Source: Pseudarthrobacter sp. fls2-241-R2A-127
GTDB lineage: Bacteria > Actinomycetota > Actinomycetes > Actinomycetales > Micrococcaceae
Length of the DNA: 64,000 nt
Assembly (NCBI RefSeq): GCF_030209355.1
Contig: NZ_JARVSF010000009.1
Location: 62,001-126,000 of the forward strand
Direction of reading: 5' to 3'
The position numbers were made by a program, and so were the translations under genes. The notes beneath the pieces were generated by a model that saw only the letters and a list, made by a program, of their open reading frames with translations, searched no databases and had not been told where the DNA came from. Below are positions 18,106 through 27,127 of this stretch, in pieces (the first letter of the stretch is position 1; each line of letters starts with the position of its first letter).

Positions 18106-19229
18106 GCACTCCAGCAGCAACGTCTCTCCGCAAGGGCCCGGTGGGCGTCGGTGTCATCGGCGCCGGGGTGATCAGCAAGCAGTACCTGGACAACCTGACC
18201 GCTTTTCCGGACCTGAAGGTCCACGTGATCGCGGACCTCTTCGAGGAGGCGGCCGAGGCCCGCGCCAAGGAGTACGGCGTCCCCGAGTGGGGCGGGGTGG
18301 AGAAGGCCCTGAACCACCCCGACGTCGAGATCATCGTCAACCTCACCATCCCTGCAGCGCACGTGCAGGTGGCCACCGCCGCCGTCAACGCCGGAAAGCA
18401 CGTCTGGACCGAGAAGCCGTTCTCCCTTGACCGCGAATCCGGCCTGGGCCTGCTCAAGACCGCGGACACCGCAGGCATCCGCCTCGGTTGCGCCCCGGAC
18501 ACGTTCCTCGGCGCCGGGATCCAGACCGCCCTGCGCCTGATCCAGCGCGGCGACATCGGCACCCCGCTGACGGCAATGACCACGTTCCAGACCCCCGGCC
18601 CGGAATCCTGGCACCCCAACCCCGCGTTTCTCTTCCAGCACGGCGCCGGCCCGCTGTTCGACATGGGACCGTACTACCTCACCACCCTGGTCCAGGCCTT
18701 TGGTTCCATCCGCAAGGTGGCCGCCGTCGGGTCCAAGGCCAAGGACGTCCGTGTCATCGGTTCCGGCCCCAAGGCCGGCGAGGAGTTCACCGTCGAGGTG
18801 CCCACCCACGTCTCGGCCATGGCACAGTTCGAGTCCGGCGCCTCCTCGCACAGCGTCTTCTCCTTCGAGTCGCCACGGACCCGGATGGGTTTCGTGGAGA
18901 TCACGGGCACCGAAGCAACCCTGTCGCTGCCGGATCCCAACTACTTCACCGGCGACATCAAGCTCTGGCGTGCCGGCGACGAGGACTGGACCACCGTTCC
19001 GGCCACCGGGCCCGCCAACGGCCGCGGCATGGGCGTACTGGACATGGCACGGTCCATCCGCGCCGGCGTTCCGCACCGCGCCACCGGCGACCTGGCGTAC
19101 CACGTGCTGGACACCATGGTTTCCATCAGTGAGTCCATCGACGCCGGCACGTTCATCGACGTCGAAAGCTCAGCCCCCGCATCCTCCGCCATCCCGGAGG
19201 ACTGGGCCCCGGAAACCGCCACACTCTGA
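18102..19229 (+). CDS. Gfo/Idh/MocA-family oxidoreductase 2
   Basis: 375-residue NAD(P)-dependent dehydrogenase-like protein. The Rossmann loop is GVGVIGAGVISKQYL near residues 15-28 and the TEKPFSL motif lies near 108. The C-terminal domain contains GPLFDMGPYYLTTL, where the usual catalytic His-Asp pattern is replaced by DMGPYYL, typical of one Gfo/Idh/MocA branch. It is coupled by ATGA to the preceding TIM-barrel gene, so the two may act on successive intermediates. Confidence 0.88.
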   Translation: MSTPAATSLRKGPVGVGVIGAGVISKQYLDNLTAFPDLKVHVIADLFEEAAEARAKEYGVPEWGGVEKALNHPDVEIIVNLTIPAAHVQVATAAVNAGKHVWTEKPFSLDRESGLGLLKTADTAGIRLGCAPDTFLGAGIQTALRLIQRGDIGTPLTAMTTFQTPGPESWHPNPAFLFQHGAGPLFDMGPYYLTTLVQAFGSIRKVAAVGSKAKDVRVIGSGPKAGEEFTVEVPTHVSAMAQFESGASSHSVFSFESPRTRMGFVEITGTEATLSLPDPNYFTGDIKLWRAGDEDWTTVPATGPANGRGMGVLDMARSIRAGVPHRATGDLAYHVLDTMVSISESIDAGTFIDVESSAPASSAIPEDWAPETATL

Positions 19230-19249
19230 CAGGCAAGCAGGAACGCATC

Positions 19250-20440
19250 ATGAGCACACCCGCACACCCCTCCGAATCCGCCGCCTCCCGGCAGGCCCCG
19301 CGCCCTGTTTCCCGTCCACTGGGGGTGGCCGCCATCGGCTACGCCTTCATGGGCAAGGCGCACTCCAATGCATGGCGGAACGTGGCCAGCTTCTTCGACG
19401 TGCCGGCCTTCGAGCAGAAGGTCCTCGTCGGCCGGGACGCCACCGCCGTGGCGGAGGCGGCAACCAGGTATGGCTGGGCGGAGTCGGCCACGGACTGGCG
19501 CGCCGTGATCGCCCGGGATGACATCGACATCGTGGACATCTGCGCACCGGGCTGGATGCATGCCGAGATCGCCATCGCCGCGCTGGAGGCGGGCAAGCAC
19601 GTGCTGGTGGAAAAGCCCCTGGCCAACACCCTGGCCGAGGCCGAGCTCATGACCGCCGCGGCCGCCAAGGCCAGGGCCCGGGGAGTGCAGTCAATGATCG
19701 GGTTCAATTACCGGCGCGTGCCGGCACTGGCCCTGGCCAGGGAACTGATCGCCGAGGGACGCCTGGGCACGGTCCGGCACGTCCGCGCAGCCTACCTGCA
19801 GGACTGGCTCGCCGACGCCCAGTCCCCCATGACCTGGCGGCTGCGGAAGGAAACCGCCGGGTCCGGCGCGCTGGGGGACATCGCCAGCCACGCCATCGAC
19901 CAGGTCCTCTTCCTGCTGGGCGACCAGGTCAGCGAGGTCAGCGGCCGGCTGCACACCTTCGTGGACCGGCGCCCGGGCGCCGGCGGTACCGAGGACGTCA
20001 CGGTCGACGACGCAGCCTGGGCCACCCTGTCCCTCACCTCCGGGGCAGTCGCTTCAGTGGAGGTGTCCCGGATGGCCACCGGACGGAAGAACTCCTTCCA
20101 GATCGAGGTCTACGGCGAGAAGGGCAGCCTCCTGTTCGACCTCGAAAACCTCAACGAACTCGGCTTCCTCGACGCGACCGTCCCGGTCCGGGAGCAGGGC
20201 TTCCGCCGGATCCTGGTCAACGAACCCGAGCACCCCTACCTGGAAGCGTGGTGGCCGCAAGGGCACATCATCGGCTGGGAACACAGCTTCACCCACCAAA
20301 TCCGCGACTTCCTGCTGGCCATCCAGGACGGAACCCAGCCTTCGCCGTCGTTCGAAGAAGGACTGAACGTCCAGTACATCCTGAACGCCGTGGAAGAATC
20401 CGCGGCCAACAAAAGCACCCTCACCGTGGTCCGCCACTAA
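19250..20440 (+). CDS. Gfo/Idh/MocA-family oxidoreductase 3, levoglucosan-dehydrogenase-like
   Basis: 396-residue NAD-dependent dehydrogenase. The loop AAIGYAFMGKAHSNAW, motif VEKPLANT, and AYLQDWLAD followed by GSGALGDIASHAIDQVLFL resemble, from memory, levoglucosan dehydrogenase of Pseudarthrobacter, which oxidises C3 of the sugar. The catalytic Lys (EKP) and the Asp/His of GDIASHAID are intact. A Gly/Pro/Arg-rich N-terminal leader of about 24 residues precedes the fold. It is the best candidate for the C3 oxidation step in this cluster. Other glycosides are equally possible substrates. Confidence 0.85.
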   Translation: MSTPAHPSESAASRQAPRPVSRPLGVAAIGYAFMGKAHSNAWRNVASFFDVPAFEQKVLVGRDATAVAEAATRYGWAESATDWRAVIARDDIDIVDICAPGWMHAEIAIAALEAGKHVLVEKPLANTLAEAELMTAAAAKARARGVQSMIGFNYRRVPALALARELIAEGRLGTVRHVRAAYLQDWLADAQSPMTWRLRKETAGSGALGDIASHAIDQVLFLLGDQVSEVSGRLHTFVDRRPGAGGTEDVTVDDAAWATLSLTSGAVASVEVSRMATGRKNSFQIEVYGEKGSLLFDLENLNELGFLDATVPVREQGFRRILVNEPEHPYLEAWWPQGHIIGWEHSFTHQIRDFLLAIQDGTQPSPSFEEGLNVQYILNAVEESAANKSTLTVVRH

Positions 20441-20485
20441 CGCGCCCCCAAACCAGCCACCAGTCCCAATCCGAGGAGCCCCCGC

Positions 20486-21487
20486 ATGCCCCGCCCCTTC
20501 ACCCTGTTTACCGGCCAGTGGGCCGATTTGCCCTTCGAAGAAGTCGCCAAGCTCGCCTCCGGCTGGGGCTACGACGGCCTGGAAATCGCCGTCTCCGGCG
20601 ACCATCTGGACGCCTGGCGCTGGGACGAACCCGGCTACGTCGACTCCAAACTGGAGATTCTGGACAAGTACAACCTCAAGGTCTGGGCCATCTCCAACCA
20701 CCTCAAAGGCCAGGCCGTCTGCGATGACCCCATCGACTTCCGCCACCAGGCCATCGTCGGATCCAAGGTCTGGGGCGACGGCGACCCCGAAGGCGTCCGC
20801 ACCCGCGCCGCCGAGGAAATGAAACACACCGCCCGGCTTGCCAAAGCACTCGGCGTGGACACCGTCGTCGGGTTCACGGGCTCCTCCATCTGGCAATACG
20901 TCGCCATGTTCCCACCGGTTCCGGAAAAAGTCATCGACGCCGGCTACCAGGACTTCGCCGACCGCTGGAACCCCATCCTGGATGTCTTCGACGAATGCGG
21001 GGTCCGCTTCGCCCACGAGGTCCACCCCTCCGAAATCGCCTACGACTACTGGACCACCGTCCGCACCCTCGAAGCGATCGGCCACCGCGAAGCGTTCGGG
21101 CTGAACTGGGACCCCTCGCACATGATGTGGCAGGGCATCGACCCCGTCTCCTTCATCTGGGACTTCAAGGACCGGATCTACCACGTGGACTGCAAGGACA
21201 CCAAGATCCGCCAGACCGGACGGAACACTGTCATGGGCTCCCACCTGCCCTGGGGCGATCCGCGCCGCGGCTGGGACTTCGTCTCCGCCGGCCGGGGCGA
21301 CGTCCCCTGGGAAGCCTCATTCCGCGCCCTCACCGCCATCGGCTACAACGGACCCATCAGCGTCGAATGGGAAGACGCGGGAATGGACCGGCTCCACGGC
21401 GCCCCCGAAGCACTCGCCGCGCTCAAGAAGTTCGACTTCCCGGCCTCCCAAACCAGCTTCGACGCCGCCTTCAGCAGCAACGACTGA
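20486..21487 (+). CDS. Sugar phosphate isomerase/epimerase-like TIM barrel 2
   Basis: 333-residue xylose isomerase-like TIM-barrel protein. Predicted metal ligands lie in FAHEVHPSEIAYDYW (near 178), GLNWDPSHMMWQG (near 210), YHVDCKDTKI (near 235) and ISVEWEDAGMD (near 293). This longer form, with GSHLPWGDPRRGWDF, is common beside Gfo/Idh/MocA dehydrogenases and includes enzymes acting on 3-keto-glycosides. The ATG follows GAGGAG. It closes the operon, 33 bases before a strong terminator hairpin. Confidence 0.87.
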   Translation: MPRPFTLFTGQWADLPFEEVAKLASGWGYDGLEIAVSGDHLDAWRWDEPGYVDSKLEILDKYNLKVWAISNHLKGQAVCDDPIDFRHQAIVGSKVWGDGDPEGVRTRAAEEMKHTARLAKALGVDTVVGFTGSSIWQYVAMFPPVPEKVIDAGYQDFADRWNPILDVFDECGVRFAHEVHPSEIAYDYWTTVRTLEAIGHREAFGLNWDPSHMMWQGIDPVSFIWDFKDRIYHVDCKDTKIRQTGRNTVMGSHLPWGDPRRGWDFVSAGRGDVPWEASFRALTAIGYNGPISVEWEDAGMDRLHGAPEALAALKKFDFPASQTSFDAAFSSND

Positions 21488-21520
21488 GCGAAGCCACCCG
21501 GCATCCGAATTGCCGGAACG

Positions 21521-21556
21521 CTGCGGGGACGCCGGAAGGTTCCGGCGTCCCCGCAG
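21521..21556 (+). terminator. Terminator of the sugar catabolic operon
   Basis: Perfect 16-bp inverted repeat (21521-21536 and 21541-21556) with loop AGGT, followed by CTTTCT. It lies 33 bases after the last TIM-barrel gene. Confidence 0.85.
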
Positions 21557-21621
21557 CTTTCTGGCGATGTCAGTGCTCATCCCAACCCCCGCACGGTTGT
21601 GCAAGGCCCGGGTGAGGTGCC

Positions 21622-21975
21622 TTATCCGGCGTCGAAGCTCTCGTCGTCGTCGTTCGGCGATTCCTCCCGCGGGAGGTCGTTGCCGCTGCCGTCCGGAAGC
21701 CCGGTGGCTTCCTGGCCGGATTCCGAGGAAACCGGCGCGGACCCCTGGGAATCGTCATTCGACTCATCGATTTCGGCGGCGCTTGAGGGAAGATCCATAT
21801 CGTGCGGGACGGGTTCGTTGCCCCCGCCCTGCTGCGGCTGGTTGGTGTCTGCGCCGGCGGACGACGTGCCGCCGGACTCCTGGCCTTGCGTGCCGGCCGC
21901 CTCCTGCTCGGCAGTGGGGGTGCCGTAGCCGCCCGGGGCCGACTCGGGTTCAGCCTGCTGGTTTTCCTGCGTCAT
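21622..21975 (-). CDS. Acidic, intrinsically disordered hypothetical protein
   Basis: 117-residue protein with almost no hydrophobic residues. It is rich in Gly, Ser, Glu, Asp, Gln and Pro throughout (for example DESNDDSQGSAP, ending ESPNDDDESFDAG) and has no predicted fold, signal peptide or membrane segment. An excellent AGGAGGA sits just before the ATG, which supports real translation. It is monocistronic and divergent from the DUF6328-like gene. The function is unknown. Such proteins sometimes serve as stress or desiccation protectants, but nothing here proves that. Confidence 0.7.
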   Translation of the reverse strand: MTQENQQAEPESAPGGYGTPTAEQEAAGTQGQESGGTSSAGADTNQPQQGGGNEPVPHDMDLPSSAAEIDESNDDSQGSAPVSSESGQEATGLPDGSGNDLPREESPNDDDESFDAG

Positions 21976-22117
21976 GCTTCCTCCTGGTGTGCCAACGACG
22001 GGTAATAATCAGCAAACTTATCAAATATGGGTGCAAGTGCAACGGGGCAGCCTTGTTTCCGGGTACGTGAGGAGTAGAAAGAAGACCTGGGCCTTGGCCT
22101 GCGAGGAAGGAGGACCG

Positions 22118-22642
22118 GTGTCCAACGTGGAGGATTACACGGGCCGGACGGGACGGAATGAGACCCGCGAGGAGCAGCTGGACCGCAACTGGGCGGAACT
22201 CCTGCAGGAGCTTCGAGTACTCCAGACCGGGGTGCAGATCCTGGCCGGCTTCCTGCTGACGCTGCCGTTCCAGCAGCGGTTTCAAACCCTTGACGATGTC
22301 GAGGTGAGCCTTTACCTCGCGAACGTGGTGGTGGCCGCCCTCACCACCGCCTTCATCCTGCTCCCGGTCAGCGTGCACCGCAGGCTGTTCAGGAAACGGC
22401 TGAAGGAAACACTGGTGTCCAGCGCGGACACCATCACCAAAATCGCCCTTGGCGGCATCGCCCTGCTCAGCGCCGGAACGGCCGCCTTGGTCTTCGACGT
22501 CACGGCCGGCCGTTCCGCCGGAGTCACCGCCGGCGGAGCCTTGCTGGGCGTCTTGGTGGTGCTGCTGGTATTCGTTCCGCTCCGGCTCAACAAGCGGGCC
22601 TCAGGACAAGCGTTCCCGCCCCCTCCCGGCAACGAGCAGTGA
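22118..22642 (+). CDS. DUF6328-like four-helix membrane protein
   Basis: 174-residue membrane protein. After an Arg/Glu-rich N-terminus (TREEQLDRNWAELLQELRVLQTG), four hydrophobic segments follow at about 37-55, 65-85, 110-128 and 135-155. The N-terminal pattern and topology recall DUF6328 proteins of actinobacteria. The frame is open from 21974, but the GTG at 22118 has GGAAGGAGG directly before it and removes a non-conserved leader. The role is unknown. Confidence 0.78.
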   Translation: MSNVEDYTGRTGRNETREEQLDRNWAELLQELRVLQTGVQILAGFLLTLPFQQRFQTLDDVEVSLYLANVVVAALTTAFILLPVSVHRRLFRKRLKETLVSSADTITKIALGGIALLSAGTAALVFDVTAGRSAGVTAGGALLGVLVVLLVFVPLRLNKRASGQAFPPPPGNEQ

Positions 22643-22673
22643 TACGCAGGCTGGTTAGGGGCGGCGCGCCCGG

Positions 22674-23798
22674 CTAGGCACCTTCCAGCACCTGGCTGGT
22701 TGCCCAGGCGAGGTACTTGCCCGCGTTGGCGACGGCGTCTTCCGGGCTCGAGGCGACGTCCAGCAGCTGCGCCGCGCCGACCACACCGTGTCCGGCGAGA
22801 TCCTCAAGGGTCACCAGGATCCGGCCGGCCACCACGATCACTGGAATCCCGCGTTCCCTGGCCGCGTCGGCGAGCGCGATCGGCGCTTTGCCGGTCAGTG
22901 ACTGCGAGTCCATGGACCCTTCGCCGGTGATCACCAGGTCCGCGCTGTCCAGCTGGCGGGCCAGGCCGGTCAGTCCGGCCACCAGGGCAAAGCCGCCTTC
23001 CAGCGTGGCGTTGGTGAAAGCAAGGAACGACGCCGGGAAGCCGCCGGCGGCGCCTGCGCCGGGGACATTCACGTCCCGGCCCGTTACTTCCCGCAGGATG
23101 GACGCCCAGTTGCGCAGGCCGGCGTCGAGCAGTTCCGCGGCGTCCTGGTCCGCGCCCTTCTGGGGGCCGAAGACGTGGGCCGCGCCGGAGGGCCCATACA
23201 GCGGGTTGCGGACGTCCACGGCGATCCGGAACGTGGTGGCGGCGAGCCTCGGGTCCAGCCCGGACGTGTCCAGGGATACGACGTCGGCCAGTGACCCGCC
23301 GCCCAGCGGCACCACATTGCCGGCAGCATCGAGGGGCTTCAATCCGAGGGCGCGCAGGGCACCGCTCCCGCCGTCGGTCATTGCCGAACCGCCCAAGCCA
23401 AGTACGATCTCGGTGGCGCCGGCCTCCAGGGCGGCGGCGATGAGCTGGCCGCAACCGTAGCTGTGGGCGCGCAGCGCATTCGCGGGGGTCGGTTCCATGT
23501 CAGCCAGTCCGGACGCCTGCGCCGTTTCGATCACTGCCGTGGCCGTGCCGCCGGCCGACTTATGGATGGCCCAGGCAGCGCCGACGGGAGCCAGGATCGG
23601 CCCCACCACGGCATTGAGCCGCTCCTCGTACCCGGCCGCGACGGCGGCTTCCAGGGTACCCTCCCCGCCGTCGGCGATGGGGAATTGGGTGGCCACGGCA
23701 TCCGGGTAGACCCGCAACGCCCCTTCGGCGATGGCTGCGGCCGCTTCCGCCGCCGTGAGGGACCCCTTGAACTTGTCCGGAGCAATAAGAATGCGCAT
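22674..23798 (-). CDS. Glycerate kinase (second copy)
   Basis: 374-residue GarK/GlxK-family kinase converting glycerate to phosphoglycerate. Diagnostic stretches are [50 protein letters not shown] and VITGEGSMDSQSLTGKAP. The frame is open to 23933; the ATG at 23798 gives the canonical N-terminus, and a second ATG at 23807 would add MDR. It is a paralogue of the operon-borne kinase at 7017-8216, here monocistronic, and may be the housekeeping or photorespiratory-type copy. Confidence 0.92.
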   Translation of the reverse strand: MRILIAPDKFKGSLTAAEAAAAIAEGALRVYPDAVATQFPIADGGEGTLEAAVAAGYEERLNAVVGPILAPVGAAWAIHKSAGGTATAVIETAQASGLADMEPTPANALRAHSYGCGQLIAAALEAGATEIVLGLGGSAMTDGGSGALRALGLKPLDAAGNVVPLGGGSLADVVSLDTSGLDPRLAATTFRIAVDVRNPLYGPSGAAHVFGPQKGADQDAAELLDAGLRNWASILREVTGRDVNVPGAGAAGGFPASFLAFTNATLEGGFALVAGLTGLARQLDSADLVITGEGSMDSQSLTGKAPIALADAARERGIPVIVVAGRILVTLEDLAGHGVVGAAQLLDVASSPEDAVANAGKYLAWATSQVLEGA

Positions 23799-23859
23799 GC
23801 GGTCCATCTTGCCAGCTAAGCCAGGGAAAGCGCTTGCCGTGGCGTAATACGGACGCAGT

Positions 23860-24324
23860 TCAGGCGGGCCGGCGGAGTTCGGGCGCGTAGGGCGCGTCCG
23901 TGGCGCCGGAGCGCCCATCCGGTCCGTCCGCAACGCCGGCCCCGGCCTCGGGTACGGCCATCAAGGGCACGGCGAAGGTCACCACTGGCCGGCCGTCGTC
24001 GTCCGCGGACCTGACGGTCAGGCTCCTGGTGCCGGGAGGCACCGTGGGGGTAAAGACCTGCAGGTTGCGGGTACCGACCGTGGCCGAATCCTGCAGTGTG
24101 TATTTGGTCCCGAAGTGGTCCTGGAGCGTGAGCCGCGGCTCAGGCGCGCCGTCCGATGGCAGGTGGATGTTGACTACCAGCCCTGATGCCCACACCTCCA
24201 CGGACAAGACGGTGAATTCGGTAACCGGCGTGACATGCCGCCCGTAAGTTGGTGGCAGCAGCAGCCGGCGGAGTACCCCGGACGGAATGAACTTGCGGGC
24301 GGTGTTGCCTTGATCCCCTGCCAC
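23860..24324 (-). CDS. Hypothetical beta-rich protein
   Basis: 154-residue protein without a recognised family. A run of short beta-like segments (TEFTVLSVEVWASGLVVNIHL, then PRLTLQDHFGTKYTLQD and TRSLTVRSADDDGRPVVTFAVPL) suggests an all-beta sandwich. The last 25 residues are Gly/Asp-rich. The GTG start at 24324 is preceded by AGGAAAGG. There is no signal peptide or membrane segment. It may share a transcript with the downstream kinase. Confidence 0.6.
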   Translation of the reverse strand: MAGDQGNTARKFIPSGVLRRLLLPPTYGRHVTPVTEFTVLSVEVWASGLVVNIHLPSDGAPEPRLTLQDHFGTKYTLQDSATVGTRNLQVFTPTVPPGTRSLTVRSADDDGRPVVTFAVPLMAVPEAGAGVADGPDGRSGATDAPYAPELRRPA

Positions 24325-24478
24325 AGCCGTTTTCCTTTCCTGCGGCCCAACTGATAAGTCTACTTACCATGGAGCCTCCGGATCCGCCCGCTGTCAAGGA
24401 CCCGCGCAGGTAGGGTGTGGATGGCCTGCGGGGATGCGCACAAGCCTGCGGAAACATGCGGAAAAGCAGGGCCGCGCG

Positions 24479-25303
24479 CTACCGCCGCGGACGGACCACC
24501 GCATAGTAGCCAGGCACCCGGTCCTGTCCGGGGACGCCCGTCACGGGGTTGGTTTCGATGGCAACATGGCCGTCTTCCAGGAGTTCCCACTGCGACGTCG
24601 GGAACGCCCGTTCGCGTTCGGCGGGTCCGAAATGCCCGGGCATCGGCAGCCCGCGGATGGCCAGTTCCAGCGGCGCCGGGATGCCGTGCGTGCTGGCACC
24701 CAGGTGGGACACGTACTCCACCGGATTCCCGTGGAAATTGGTTTCCGCCATGAAGACCGTGCCGCGGTTTCCTGCAAGTGTCCGCAGGTTCTCCACGAGC
24801 GCCTTCTGGTGGGCCGGATCGAGGACGTGCAGGACTCCCCGGATAAAGACATTGGCGCCCTCAACACCGGCATGGATGGACTCCGCCAGGGCAGCGCCGG
24901 CGCCCGGTGCCGTCATGTCGCGGGCTTCAAAGGCGGGGTTGGCGCCTCCTGCGGATTGCCGCCGGGCCATCTCCACAGCGTGCGGGGATACATCCACGCC
25001 AACCACCCGGGGGAAAACGCCGGCGAGCGCCCAGGTGAAGCTGCCGTGGCCGCAGCCGGTGTCCACCACCGGAAGGGCCGGGTCAAGGTAGCGCAGGAGG
25101 TTGTTCTTGTAGCCGAGGAATTCGTGGTCGGTGCCCGAGTCCCACAGGACCTCGCCGCCGGGGCCGGTGGCGGTGATGCGGGCCCAATACTGGTCCCATG
25201 CCTTGTGCCGGTCCTTCGGAGCGCTCCGCGACAACCTGACGAGCTTGGGGATCATCAGGTACTTCCGCAAGGCGGACAACGTCGGTCTGGTTCGGGATGG
25301 CAC
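24479..25303 (-). CDS. Class I SAM-dependent methyltransferase
   Basis: 274-residue methyltransferase-like protein. Motif I is LPVVDTGCGHGSFTWAL near residue 78, followed by GVDVSPHAVEMARR, and motif II/III lies around FEARDMTAP and GANVFIRGVLHVL. Two starts are possible: GTG at 25303 with a weak ribosome site, or ATG at 25255 (MIPKLVRL) with GGAAG 8 bases upstream. The latter would give 258 residues. The substrate is unknown. It is divergent from the histidine kinase gene. Confidence 0.85.
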   Translation of the reverse strand: MPSRTRPTLSALRKYLMIPKLVRLSRSAPKDRHKAWDQYWARITATGPGGEVLWDSGTDHEFLGYKNNLLRYLDPALPVVDTGCGHGSFTWALAGVFPRVVGVDVSPHAVEMARRQSAGGANPAFEARDMTAPGAGAALAESIHAGVEGANVFIRGVLHVLDPAHQKALVENLRTLAGNRGTVFMAETNFHGNPVEYVSHLGASTHGIPAPLELAIRGLPMPGHFGPAERERAFPTSQWELLEDGHVAIETNPVTGVPGQDRVPGYYAVVRPRR

Positions 25304-25464
25304 GGCTCAAATATATGTTCCCGCCCGCGCGAGGCGGCGCACCTTCCGCCACATTACGGCGCGCCCCGGGCTTTGGCGGCCCGTTGCGGCGCGGGAGGGC
25401 TGTGGTGGCCACTGGCGCCCGGCATCCCCCTACAATGTACTCAACTGGGAGGGAAGGGAGCACT

Positions 25465-27108
25465 GTGACGGCTGTCCCGAGTGACGCGCGCCCGCCCCGC
25501 ACCGCCATCGTCGCCGATCCCGACGCCGGCCGGCTGGCCCTCAACGCACACGCCCTGCGGGACGCCGGCTACACCGTCCTGGAAGCCGCCGACGCCGATG
25601 GGCTCGCCCGGCTGCTGGACGCCGGCGAACCCGCCGTCATCGTCGCGGACGCGCCGCTGTCAGGGGTCAGGACGAACGCCCCGGTCCTGGTGATGGTGGA
25701 CCTGGACGACCCCGCGGACATTGCGGCAGCGAACCCTTCCGGTGTCCACGACTGCATCACCAAACCGCCCGCACCGCAGGAACTGGTCCACCGCGCGTCG
25801 GTCCTTATCGAGCAGGTGTCCCGCCGCCGCGCCTCCCGGCAGGAGGCCGAAGGGCTCCGCGAACAGCTGCGTGAAGTCTCGGCGGCAGTCCGGGCCACCA
25901 ACGATCCCCAGGAGATTGCCGACCACGTCGTGGCCGGATTCGGCCGGACCTTCAAGGCCGACTACGTTGTCCTTGCCACCTTCGAGGACCACAGGGTCCC
26001 GGTCATCACGGCCACCTGGCACCGGCGCGGCCTGGTGGAACTGCACCCCGACGCCCTGCCCGGCGAGGATGACGCCCGGGCCACGGCGGATGCGCTCTGG
26101 GCCGGCACGGAAACGCTGGCTGCCGAAGGAAGCGAGGCTGACGCACATGCCCCCGTCAGGGCCGCCCCTGCCGTCGCCGGGGCCGCCTCCACCCTGGCAA
26201 TTCCCATCGGTGAAGGTAAGTCCTCCCTGGGCATCATCTGGATCGCCATGATGGACCGGCCCCGGACCTGGTCCAGCGCCGAGCTGGGGCTGATCCAGCA
26301 CGTGGCGGGCAACGCCGCATACGGACTGATCCAAAGCCACCTGATCAACAGCCAGCAGCAGGTGGTCAAGCAGCTGCGCGAACTCGATAAGGCCAAAACG
26401 GACTTCCTGGCCACGGTGAACCACGAGCTGAGGACGCCGCTGACCTCGATCATGGCGTACCTGGACATGATCCAAGAAAGCACTGAGCACCCGGTGTCCA
26501 AGGAAGTCCACCAGATGCTGGACATCGTGGTCCGCAATACCGAACGGCTGCGGACCCTCATGGAGGATATGCTCAGCGTCTCTCGCGGGGGCCTGGACGA
26601 CACCATGATGCACCGGGCACCGGTGCGCCTGGGGCAGACCCTCGACCTGGTGGCCGCAGCGCTGCGGCCACTGGCCACCCTGCAGAACGTCACCATCGAC
26701 GTCGATCCTGTACCGGAGGATCCGGAGATTCTCGCCGACGAGGTGCAGCTGCAGCAGGTCTTCACCAACCTGGTGTCCAATGCCATCAAGTTCACCCCCA
26801 GCGGCGGGCGGATCGAGGTGGGCAGCGAATCCCACGCCGGAGCCGACGGATCAAAGTGGGCCACCGTCCGGATCGCCGATACCGGCATCGGCATTTCCAG
26901 CGACGAGATCAACCACGTGTTCACCCGCTTCTACCGGGCATCCAACGCCATGAACGGGGCCATCCCGGGGACCGGCCTGGGCCTGGCCATCTCCAAGGAC
27001 ATCGTGGACCGCCACGGCGGCAGAATCGATGTGGCCTCCACCCTGGGCGCCGGGACCACGGTCACTGTCAGCCTTCCCGTTGGCACCGACCACGCCCAGG
27101 TCAACTAA
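25465..27108 (+). CDS. Hybrid-like sensor histidine kinase (receiver-like, GAF, HisKA, HATPase)
   Basis: 547-residue soluble sensor kinase. Residues 10-105 resemble a shortened receiver domain (IVADPDAGRL, possible phospho-Asp in VIVADAPLSG, Lys in CITKPPAPQEL). Residues about 140-290 form a GAF-like domain. HisKA has the phospho-accepting His320 in TVNHELRTPLTS. The ATPase domain shows NLVSNAIKF, ADTGIGI and GTGLGLAI. The frame is open upstream to 25297; the GTG at 25465 behind GGAAGGGAG is preferred. It sits 19 bases upstream of a GGDEF-EAL gene, so the kinase probably acts with that cyclic-di-GMP protein. No separate response regulator is adjacent. Confidence 0.9.
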   Translation: MTAVPSDARPPRTAIVADPDAGRLALNAHALRDAGYTVLEAADADGLARLLDAGEPAVIVADAPLSGVRTNAPVLVMVDLDDPADIAAANPSGVHDCITKPPAPQELVHRASVLIEQVSRRRASRQEAEGLREQLREVSAAVRATNDPQEIADHVVAGFGRTFKADYVVLATFEDHRVPVITATWHRRGLVELHPDALPGEDDARATADALWAGTETLAAEGSEADAHAPVRAAPAVAGAASTLAIPIGEGKSSLGIIWIAMMDRPRTWSSAELGLIQHVAGNAAYGLIQSHLINSQQQVVKQLRELDKAKTDFLATVNHELRTPLTSIMAYLDMIQESTEHPVSKEVHQMLDIVVRNTERLRTLMEDMLSVSRGGLDDTMMHRAPVRLGQTLDLVAAALRPLATLQNVTIDVDPVPEDPEILADEVQLQQVFTNLVSNAIKFTPSGGRIEVGSESHAGADGSKWATVRIADTGIGISSDEINHVFTRFYRASNAMNGAIPGTGLGLAISKDIVDRHGGRIDVASTLGAGTTVTVSLPVGTDHAQVN

Positions 27109-27127
27109 GCCGGAAGGAGGACTGGCG

